A stretch of DNA of 64,000 bases, taken from assembly GCA_015075325.1 (NCBI GenBank), contig JABTUP010000002.1:62001-126000 (forward strand). The letters run 5' to 3'. This stretch comes from Flavobacteriales bacterium (GTDB taxonomy: Bacteria > Bacteroidota > Bacteroidia > Flavobacteriales_E > Vicingaceae). Both the position numbers and the translations under genes were made by a program. The notes beneath the pieces were generated by a model. It did no database searches, had not been told where the DNA came from, and worked only from the letters and a program-made list of their open reading frames with translations. Numbering within the stretch: position 1 is the stretch's first letter; each line of letters starts with the position of its first letter. Of this stretch, positions 56,801-61,766 are shown piece by piece.

Positions 56801-58195
56801 AACACACAATCCAGATAAAGAGTTTGTTGTATTACCACTTGGAAGCCAAAAAAATGAATAAGTACCAATTCCTGTTCCACCAGTTGGATTAGAAGTAACA
56901 CTTCCATTACAATAACCGAAACAACTTACATCATCAACAATTATGTTTGCTCTAACGCTATCGGGCTCATTAACAGTGTAAAAAAAAGTAGTATCACACC
57001 CAAAACCATCTTGTACTCTAAGAGAGTAATTACCTGAACATAGATTTGATATTGAACTAAGAGTGTCAGAAGGTAATCCAGGGGACCACTCAAAACTTTC
57101 AGTTCCCAAGTTTGTAACAAAACCAGCAAAATCGATAAAAGCTTCAATTTCTCCATTGCAAACTCCATTGCATGAAGGACTTGTTATTGTTGCTGGCAAA
57201 AACTCTTCAATTCGAGCATGTCCTAATACCGTTGCTTTTGCTAATCTAGTACTTCCGCAATCATCAGTAATAATTGCAGTATATTCAATACCTGGACAAA
57301 TATTAAAAATAGTATCACTACCAGTAGTGATAGGATTTAACCCATCGTCATCTCCATCTGGAGTGCCTGGAGTCCAATTAATATTTACAAATGAACATGT
57401 TGTACTAAAATTTACTATAATCATCCCATCACAAATGTTTCCACAAGAAGCAGTATCTGAAATAATAGAAGTAACACTTACTGCTTTATTTGTATTCTCC
57501 AAGAAGTTACTATTCCCTAACTGGTAAGTTTTAGTTTTAGAAAAATCATAAGTATTTTTCTTGTCATCTACATTCCAACTGTTGTATGCTAAAATTGTAG
57601 ATTTATCAGAAAGTAATATTCTCTTTTGTGCCGAATTAGAAACAAATGAGCCGCACAACACATCGAACCCATTTAAGTCTAATGTTCCACTTATGTGATT
57701 TAGTGAATTTGCATGATTTTGAATTGGACTTGTTAATTTATATGTTCCAGTTCCTTCAAAATAAAAATCTGTTTGCCAAACATACCAACCTAAATGTATG
57801 ATTTCGTTTTTATTACTTTTAAAGTGAATTGATGATTTAATTTGATTATCAAATTCAGAAAAAATCTGAGCTGAACCCAAAATGTTAATATCTGAATTTT
57901 TTGTAGAACTTATTGCAAAATGTTTTTGAGAACTAATATTCAAGTTATTAATTGAAATACTTGAGCCTATTTTAACTTCTGCTTTAGCCTGAGAAAATGA
58001 ATTGTCATCAAAAAAAACATTATCATTTGAGGTTGGAACACCAAAACCTCCTTTACCTCCTGAGGTATTAGACCAATGAGATGCATCATTCCAGTTTCCG
58101 CTGTTTCCAACCCAATAAAAATCGCCTGCAAAAACCTGACTAACAGCCACTAACAAAGAAAATGTTAGTAATAGAAAATATTTTTTGAAATTCAT
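47894..58195 (-). CDS. Giant SprB-like gliding adhesin, T9SS type B
   Basis: A 3433-residue surface protein (start ATG 58195: MNFKKYFLLLTFSLLVAVSQ is a good signal peptide; an upstream in-frame ATG at 58243 lacks one). The first 250 residues hold a WNDASHWS-type surface domain. By eye about 38 SprB repeats of 72-85 residues follow, with consensus T-V-x-C-N-G-x-C-D-G-x-A...GGxxPYxYxW...LCAGTYTVTVTDxxGC. Near the C-terminus come two PKD/Ig-like units and a gliding-motility-associated type B domain (PDGITPNGDGKNDTWVIDYI, VEIYNRWGELLY). SprB is a mobile adhesin on the gliding machinery; the SprF-like gene downstream supports this role. Whether this cell glides is not shown. Cys pairs in each repeat suggest stabilising disulfides. 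Confidence 0.95.
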   Translation of the reverse strand: MNFKKYFLLLTFSLLVAVSQVFAGDFYWVGNSGNWNDASHWSNTSGGKGGFGVPTSNDNVFFDDNSFSQAKAEVKIGSSISINNLNISSQKHFAISSTKNSDINILGSAQIFSEFDNQIKSSIHFKSNKNEIIHLGWYVWQTDFYFEGTGTYKLTSPIQNHANSLNHISGTLDLNGFDVLCGSFVSNSAQKRILLSDKSTILAYNSWNVDDKKNTYDFSKTKTYQLGNSNFLENTNKAVSVTSIISDTASCGNICDGMIIVNFSTTCSFVNINWTPGTPDGDDDGLNPITTGSDTIFNICPGIEYTAIITDDCGSTRLAKATVLGHARIEEFLPATITSPSCNGVCNGEIEAFIDFAGFVTNLGTESFEWSPGLPSDTLSSISNLCSGNYSLRVQDGFGCDTTFFYTVNEPDSVRANIIVDDVSCFGYCNGSVTSNPTGGTGIGTYSFFWLPSGNTTNSLSGLCVGSTDTLIVTDANGCIGDTISVIGSVLQMQIDSSQINVSCGGYCDATASATVVTGGVGPFTHNWSTGFSETLNAGQLSSITSLCAGTYTDSISDGNGCDTVLTFVITEPDTLLTSTAVTNVTCFGADNGTAITTPVNGTAPYFYAWSCGASVLDTIFGLAPGQCVVTVTDSKGCEIKDTITITEPDLLVANPSVIQDMSCPGVCDGIATSNPAGGTQPYSWNWENLDNTQTTTTGLCEGFVVITVTDSNSCVAIDSVEIQEPLPMVLTMNQTDVTCKGACDGTGGVSVSGGTPNYTYNWLPAPGSGQGTDSIFGLCPNIYTVTVTDAGGCSVSNSITIDEPNSLAVNVTNTDLRCNQLCEGTATATPSGGTAPYSVSWDGAAFIPVVGISNTITNLCAGNHTVDIRDDNGCIVSSNFTIDEPTPITTNSSVTDLSCFGVCNGTATTNPSGGNSPYSYSWNTTPAPTPTQSVNNLCAGTYIVTITDDSLCTLTDTVTIIEPTQLNANTQFTDITCNNSNNGTATALPSGGSPGYTIVWNTVPAGAPIPGNPISGLSAGQYFVTVTDAAGCIERDTITIINPPLIVVNPSAISTSCETNCDGQATANPTGGTGPGTYSFSWTSGDNTQTTAANLCPGSYTVTVTDANGCTRNGTVTIAPSIVITILTDTIGISCNGACDGQATANPAGGVLPYIYSWNTVPTQNTQTATGLCPGNYTVTVTDQTGCLATQSVTMPVDPSVLVPNGVATNVTCNGANDGTIAANPTGGVPPYTLTYSSTPQTGLAPGTYWVTVTDANLCSQTDTLIITEPDSIVSNAVVVDVNCNGNTTGSITLNPSGGTPGYTYLWGGGLGTNSSISSLGDGTYTVTITDTTGCTKLDTFDIVEPTIFSSNPYNVSENCFGDCDGIAGIIVSGGTEPHSTTWSNTLTTDTITGLCPGTYSAIAIDANGCSTTQTITVTGPSQFNANVTGTSIECNGACTGTATASPTGGNGGFTYVWTSVGGSPITNPTNSTISNLCPDTYNVTITDANGCTTIGSYTVSDVAVLQVTLDSTNITCNGLNDGTAMVTPIGGTAPYSISWVGGNLPIPTTTASINNLIPGVYSVNVIDSNGCFFNGSVTIDEPALILANEVIIDAGCGASDGSITVNPSGGTPTYTHSWSNGSILDNITNLPAGFYSDTITDNNGCSEVFTFAVSNPAGPTGVVTTVIDATCFGACDGAANVIPIGGTPGYTYNWNVPGQTDSTITGQCAGTYNLTITDAANCVLNTFVIIGESDSITANPSFTPVSCSGTCDGTASVTPSGGTAPYTFLWANGQTSASVSNLCVGPTSVTITDFNGCTNVVNFDITSPNVLTVITSSTDVSCNGGNDGTATVTPANGTAPYTFQWDDPLFQTTPTATGLTAGTYNVTVTDVNGCSTNDVVTINENTLIVANETTTDATCGSNDGTAVVNPTGGAGGYTYFWPALGVSVPNVTGLSAGTYTVEITDANGCMQSFLIPINNANGPVVNVSTTDASCNGSCDGSASVAIVSGTPNYTYLWTGTGITGQTTSAVSGLCADNYTVQVTDGNGCITVTPVTIGENALITATVNTNDVTCNGGNNGSATVVPSGGVPPYSYSWSGPCVAPNNNAVAGLCAGNYIVTVSDALGCSSPINVVINESNVLSVTASANNLTCFGQNDGSATATPAGGTAPYTYLWSNGLTTPTIAGLGSGGYSVTVTDVHGCSATDNVTIFSGNDLTATFTTSDAACGVCDGSATINVGVGSGPYTYLWLPTGQTTQTVNNLCPGAYDVEVTNVFGCTQTFTVLISNPNGPDLLSSADSTSCFESCDGSAQTEIVSGTSPFIYQWDDILLQSNDTATALCAGLYNVVVQDSLGCISVDSIRVFEPEAILPNLTTTPISCSGVCDATATVSPTGGVGSYTINWSNGDVGLTATNLCVGNHSVTITDDNGCQITHNFTINSPTVLNLSLSSTSTTCNSDCDATALGIVNGGTPPYNYSWNTTPTQNNSLATTLCAGLYTLTVTDSRGCIISDTISVVSPDVLSTSSVVTDANCNGQNSGSITTNPVGGVAPYTYIWSTTPVQTGQTANGLTVGTYNVVVVDANGCTAYDTLTVNEPSALNDSTTVVGPDCGVCNGSATANPVGGAGPYAYLWGNGDNTQTTTTGLCAGIITLQITDLGTGCIYDFNVIVNSANGPDLVITKTDETCVGSCDGTALLSASNGNLPYSYSWSPVGGTDSLATGLCANTYTVTVTDALNCITIDTISILNSGLDLSIIDVIPESCFNACDGSATVVVGAGTSPFTYQWNPSGGNNDVATNLCAGNYIAVVTDSMNCRDSISTVIISPDVIDVNINIQNQISCNAACDGRLIASPLGGTAPYTYLWSNGQTTQVISGLCAGTYWVEVTDAGGCTATDTLILSEPTEILANENLISPACNVCNGQIQLNPTGGAGPYQFAWDFPLAPQNTATVINLCAGVYTVDITDNKGCTNNFVFALSNTNAPDPNTTVTNPTCNSLCDGVISANPIGGVAPYTYVWSPNATPNNLFGSSINNLCSDVYTLNVTDSAGCVGVAIDTIVNPAVLMANIASSNVTCNGLNDGWAVVHPIGGSAPYNTAVWTPGGVNDSISNLASGTYLVTVTDANGCSVQDSAVITEPTLITASVSVTDASCSSVCDGQATLTVSGGNGGYSFNWNPSGQVNSTATNLCFGSYQVTITDNSGCSILQTVNVGSLDTVLAFAGNDTSVCEDNSVMLTGSTDGNVTSVQWFALPAMTLIGNTNSVIVSSNVAGTICYVYTAFGACIGSDTVCITYNPQPIANAGIDVTIVEGTSIQLGATGSVSYTWTPSEGLSDTTISNPIANPLETTTYAVTVTSPEGCTSIDSVTVTVIPTIRFPDGITPNGDGKNDTWVIDYIDQYPNHAVEIYNRWGELLYRSTAYKNDWNGTYNGENLPVGTYYYVIELNDGKTKPFTGPLTVLR
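48640..57480 (-). repeat. About 38 tandem SprB repeats with a four-unit higher-order period
   Basis: Units of roughly 220-250 bp encode 72-85 residues each. Five units are a shorter form opening CG-x-x-(D/N)G and ending in SNPxG- or NANG-like, followed by a Pro that starts the next unit. These junctions fall at about 53216, 52305, 51383, 50237 and 49321, spacings of 911, 922, 1146 and 916 bp, i.e. four units (once five). This implies growth by block duplication. Confidence 0.85.
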
Positions 58196-58325
58196 TAACT
58201 GCAATTTATGTTCAAAATACGGATAAGTACGACAATAATACAAAATAAGTTGCTAAAAAATAAATATTTATTCAATTATAAGTATTTTATGCAGACGTAT
58301 TTTTAACAACCTAAGTTGCAAATTG

Positions 58326-59090
58326 TTACAATTCTAAAAACTCTCTAAGAATTTGCATAAAAGCCTGAGGTTGTTCTGCGTGAATCCAATGTCCACTATT
58401 TGCAATAGTCTTAACTTCAGAATTAGGGAAAATACGATTTATTTCTTCAACATCTGAATCTAAAATATAATTGGATTTTTCTCCTCTAATAAATAATGTC
58501 GGCTTTAAAAACGGATGAATATTAATTAAACCCTTACCAACAATTTCTATGTTTTGATTAATTACTGGTAAATTAAACCGCCAAGCTAATTTTTCTTTCT
58601 CTACCCAAAACAAGTTTTTTAAAAGAAATTGACGCACTGAAAGGTCAGAAATATGTTTACTTAACTCAACATCAGCCTCAGTTCTCGATTTTATTTTATT
58701 AAAATCTAAAGATAATAATCCATCAATAATTTGACGATGATGAACTGGATAGGGTTTTGGAGCAATATCGGCAACTATAAGCTTTGCAAGCATATTTGGG
58801 TAATTCATTGCAAATTGCATAGCAATTTTACCTCCCATGGAATGCCCTAAAATTATAGGATTAACAATATGATGCACATGAATAAATTCATATAAATCGT
58901 CGGCCATCACTTCATAATTAAACTCACTATCGTGTTGCGATTGCCCATGATTTCGAGCGTCTAAAATATAAACCTCAAAATGTTCTCCTAATGTTTTAGC
59001 TATTCCCATCCAATTGTCTAACGAACCAAATAATCCATGAAGAATAATTAACGGAACACCTTCTCCTACTTTTTTATAATTTAAATTCAT
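58326..59090 (-). CDS. Alpha/beta-fold hydrolase (YbfF-like esterase)
   Basis: A 254-residue cytoplasmic alpha/beta hydrolase. The oxyanion HG motif is ILHGLFGSLDNW, the nucleophile is S84 in GHSMGG, an acid is expected in the TLFIRGEKSNYI region (about 200), and the catalytic His is H234 in SGHWIHAEQP. The LDARNHGQSQH stretch is typical of the YbfF esterase group. The natural substrate is unknown; activity on short acyl esters or acyl-CoA is seen in relatives. It lies upstream of the giant adhesin gene on the same strand, 130 bp away, without clear functional link. Confidence 0.94.
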   Translation of the reverse strand: MNLNYKKVGEGVPLIILHGLFGSLDNWMGIAKTLGEHFEVYILDARNHGQSQHDSEFNYEVMADDLYEFIHVHHIVNPIILGHSMGGKIAMQFAMNYPNMLAKLIVADIAPKPYPVHHRQIIDGLLSLDFNKIKSRTEADVELSKHISDLSVRQFLLKNLFWVEKEKLAWRFNLPVINQNIEIVGKGLINIHPFLKPTLFIRGEKSNYILDSDVEEINRIFPNSEVKTIANSGHWIHAEQPQAFMQILREFLEL

Positions 59091-59217
59091 AACTATTGAC
59101 TATTTGTGATTTACGATTGATGAATTGTGTTGCTTTTTAGAAATTTCTTATTTCTATCAGACAAAGTTCTTATTTTTAAGTTATATCGTTAATTTTGGAT
59201 GGTAATTAATACAACCT

Positions 59218-59727
59218 ATGGATTTGATTAAAGTAATTGCTGAAAACAAACAAGAGTATAAAATTGGGTTTGACAAAGACCTTAAAAGTGGAACAATTGA
59301 CAATCAATCTTTTAATTGGGATGTGTCGAAAATTAACGAACGTACTTTTCATGTAATAAAGAACAATAAATCATATAACATTGAGCTGTTGAAAGCTAAT
59401 CCAGAAGAAAAGAACTTTTTTATTAAAGTAAATGGAAGGAAATTCAAATTTGCTGTAAAAGACAAGTACGATGAATTACTAAAAAGCTTAGGAATGGATA
59501 ACATGGCTAGCACAAAAGTTGCCAACTTAAAAGCTCCTATGCCTGGATTGGTTATAAACATTGCTGTAGAGGTGGGGCAAACAGTTCAAAAAGGTGATGC
59601 TTTATTGATTTTAGAAGCCATGAAAATGGAAAACGTAATAAAATCACCAACCGACGGAGTTATTAAAAGCATTACCGTAAAAAAAGGCGATGCTGTAGAA
59701 AAAAATCAAGTTTTATTGAATTTTTAG
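59218..59727 (+). CDS. Biotin carboxyl carrier protein-like subunit
   Basis: A 169-residue biotin/lipoyl domain protein. The biotinylation motif is EAMKMEN with K136 the target; KAPMPGLVINIAVEVGQTVQ and KKGDAVEKNQVLLNF are the flanking half-domains. The N-terminal 95 residues (a beta-rich BT-type domain) are the kind seen in propionyl-/methylmalonyl-CoA or acetyl-CoA carboxylase carrier subunits of Bacteroidota. Carboxylase and transferase subunits are not adjacent, so the specific complex is open. It should act in the cytoplasm as a CO2 carrier. Confidence 0.93.
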   Translation: MDLIKVIAENKQEYKIGFDKDLKSGTIDNQSFNWDVSKINERTFHVIKNNKSYNIELLKANPEEKNFFIKVNGRKFKFAVKDKYDELLKSLGMDNMASTKVANLKAPMPGLVINIAVEVGQTVQKGDALLILEAMKMENVIKSPTDGVIKSITVKKGDAVEKNQVLLNF

Positions 59728-59736
59728 AACTATTTT

Positions 59737-59808
59737 TCTCGCAGATTACGCAAAAAACCGCAGATTTAATTCCTTAGTTTTCTCCGAAAATCTGTGTTAT
59801 CTGCGAGA
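59737..59808. repeat. Inverted-repeat element (TCTCGCAGAT...ATCTGCGAGA)
   Basis: TCTCGCAGAT (59737-59746) and ATCTGCGAGA (59799-59808) are exact reverse complements; nested inside, CGCAGATTT faces AAATCTGTG. The whole 72-bp unit could fold as one hairpin. It is related in wording to the repeats at 7091 and around the GxxExxY gene. Confidence 0.75.
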
Positions 59809-59829
59809 TACCAAAACAAACATACTTTT

Positions 59830-60603
59830 ATGAAAATTCTTTTTTCTATAATTATCTTAACATTATTGGGTTGTTCTGGTTCTAATTCGGAGCAAAAAAT
59901 TGATTCAAAACAAGATTCAACTATTCAGTCAAAAATAAGTTCTGATAAAGCTCAAATAATAGAGCCTATTGTTGATGATGAAATAAAAACATACACCAAA
60001 AATGGTATTTCATTGGTAGAGATTAAAGCTGAAGATTACTCCAAAACTTCGTTAAAATTATCGACCAACCAATTTAAAGAAGGAATTAATGCGTTGAGTT
60101 TTTTGGTTGAAGGAATATCAAACTACAACATTGCTATTTTGGAAAACAATTACTCGTTAACCTACTTTAATCAGCCAAACATTAAAAAAGAATTTTTATT
60201 TGGAAACAATGTTTTCCTAGCTTTTTTAACTGACCAAAACAACATTAGCATAAAAAAAAATAAAGCACATTTATTAGAAAATGTAGTAATTGGCAACATG
60301 GATATCCTTTTTAACATGAATGTACCACACTTGTTTTACTACTTACCTCAATCTGAAACTAAACAACCTATTTTAGATTTTTATTTAGTAAACACTACTA
60401 TTGCTGAAAATGGAAACAAGGTAAAAGTTACTCTTAATGATACCGAATTTATAATAGACAAATGGGCTGCTTATTCCATTAAAGGTTTAACAAAATCAAA
60501 TAATACTATTCGTATTCAGTTAATCGATAAAAACGGAAATTTAATTGAAGGTCCTTTTAACGACTCAGGCGATAGAAATTTTACAATTGGCAAAGAAAGT
60601 TAA
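59830..60603 (+). CDS. Lipoprotein of unknown function
   Basis: I start it at ATG 59830 (257 residues) since MKILFSIIILTLLGCSG gives a clean lipobox with Cys15; an ATG at 59794 would add 12 residues inside the repeat element. A Ser/Lys-rich linker follows, then a beta-rich domain with TNQFKEGINALSFLVEGISN, IAILENNYSLTYF and the late LIDKNGNLIEGPFNDSGDRN segment. No catalytic motif seen. It should be envelope-anchored. The repeat just upstream may hold or disturb its promoter. Function unknown. Confidence 0.8.
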   Translation: MKILFSIIILTLLGCSGSNSEQKIDSKQDSTIQSKISSDKAQIIEPIVDDEIKTYTKNGISLVEIKAEDYSKTSLKLSTNQFKEGINALSFLVEGISNYNIAILENNYSLTYFNQPNIKKEFLFGNNVFLAFLTDQNNISIKKNKAHLLENVVIGNMDILFNMNVPHLFYYLPQSETKQPILDFYLVNTTIAENGNKVKVTLNDTEFIIDKWAAYSIKGLTKSNNTIRIQLIDKNGNLIEGPFNDSGDRNFTIGKES

Positions 60604-60626
60604 GATATTTCTTTGATTGATATCCA

Positions 60627-61649
60627 TTAAAACAAGTTGCCTTGATTGGGTTGTTGTATTTTACCCAAATGCTTATAAGCTTTTTCAGTAGCTTCTCGCC
60701 CTCTTGGGGTTCTCATTAAAAATCCTTCTTTAATAAGAAATGGTTCATAAACCTCTTCAATAGTTCCTGCTTGTTCGCTAACTGCTGTTGCAATAGTAGT
60801 TAAACCTACGGGGCCTCCTTTAAATTTGTCAATAATTGCTGTTAGTATTCTGTTATCCATTTCATCTAACCCATGTTTATCTACATTTAAAGCGTTTAAT
60901 CCGTAAAGAGCAATTTCTTTTGAAATTCTACCATCACCTTTTACTTGTGCAAAATCCCTAACTCTTCTTAGCAATGCGTTAGTAATACGAGGTGTTCCTC
61001 TGCTTCTTCCTGCAATTTCAATAGCAGCTTCTTCATCAATTTCAACATTCATAATACTAGCCGAACGCTGTAAAATGGTTGAAAGCAATTCTGTATCATA
61101 ATATTCTAAACGTGAAGAAATACCAAAACGTGCTCTTAATGGAGAGGTTAGCAAACCTGTTCGAGTAGTTGCTCCTATAAGGGTAAAAGGGTTTAATTCT
61201 ATTTGAACACTTCTAGCATTTGGTCCAGAATCAATCATAATATCAATTCTATAATCTTCCATTGCTGAATACAAGTACTCTTCTACAACTGGCGACAAAC
61301 GATGAATTTCATCTATAAACAACACATCTCCCTGCTCCAAATTAGTTAATAAACCTGCTAAATCGCCTGGTTTTTCTAAAACTGGTCCTGATGTTACTTT
61401 AAATCCAACATTCAATTCATTGGCAATAATATTTGCAAGGGTGGTTTTTCCAAGCCCTGGAGGTCCATGAAGTAGAACATGGTCAAGAGCTTCTCCTCTT
61501 TGTTCGGCAGCTTTAACAAATATTTTTAAATTTTCTAAAACTTGTGCCTGACCAGTAAAATCATCGAACGAAAGTGGACGCAATGCTTTTTCGAACTCTC
61601 TTTCAGTAGAGTTAAAATTTTGTCCTTCGGCATCAAGATTTGTGTTCAT
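60627..61649 (-). CDS. ruvB: Holliday junction branch migration ATPase RuvB
   Basis: With the ATG at 61649 the protein is 340 residues, the family's normal size; an ATG 15 codons upstream would give a hydrophobic extension foreign to RuvB. Walker A is [10 protein letters not shown] (K68), Walker [11 protein letters not shown], and the sensor and arginine-finger region reads [21 protein letters not shown] winged helix ends the protein ([26 protein letters not shown]). With RuvA it drives branch migration of Holliday junctions. ruvA and ruvC are not in the window. Confidence 0.98.
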   Translation of the reverse strand: MNTNLDAEGQNFNSTEREFEKALRPLSFDDFTGQAQVLENLKIFVKAAEQRGEALDHVLLHGPPGLGKTTLANIIANELNVGFKVTSGPVLEKPGDLAGLLTNLEQGDVLFIDEIHRLSPVVEEYLYSAMEDYRIDIMIDSGPNARSVQIELNPFTLIGATTRTGLLTSPLRARFGISSRLEYYDTELLSTILQRSASIMNVEIDEEAAIEIAGRSRGTPRITNALLRRVRDFAQVKGDGRISKEIALYGLNALNVDKHGLDEMDNRILTAIIDKFKGGPVGLTTIATAVSEQAGTIEEVYEPFLIKEGFLMRTPRGREATEKAYKHLGKIQQPNQGNLF

Positions 61650-61711
61650 GTTAACAAAGGTAAGTAATAGTTTATTATTGAATAAAAAAGCCAATTTATT
61701 TTAGAATAAAA

Positions 61712-61738
61712 AAGGGCTGTTTTGCAAAAACAGCCCTT
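61712..61738 (-). terminator. Terminator downstream of the right-edge T9SS gene
   Basis: AAGGGCTGTTTT (61712-61723) and AAAACAGCCCTT (61727-61738) pair over 12 bases with a three-base loop, followed on the minus strand by a T-run. It lies 29 bases beyond the stop at 61767. Confidence 0.92.
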
Positions 61739-61766
61739 ATAAGTTCAACAATATTTATTTTCTCTT

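Noticed and set aside
48640-57480. CRISPR-like array
   Set aside because: The repeats are about 230 bp, diverged and coding; no short identical repeats with spacers are present.
50637-57527. Plus-strand open frames across the giant adhesin gene
   Set aside because: They follow the repeat period of the opposite strand and are shadows of the SprB units.
58196-58243. Longer start for the giant adhesin
   Set aside because: The added residues are not signal-peptide-like; the ATG at 58195 gives a normal signal peptide.
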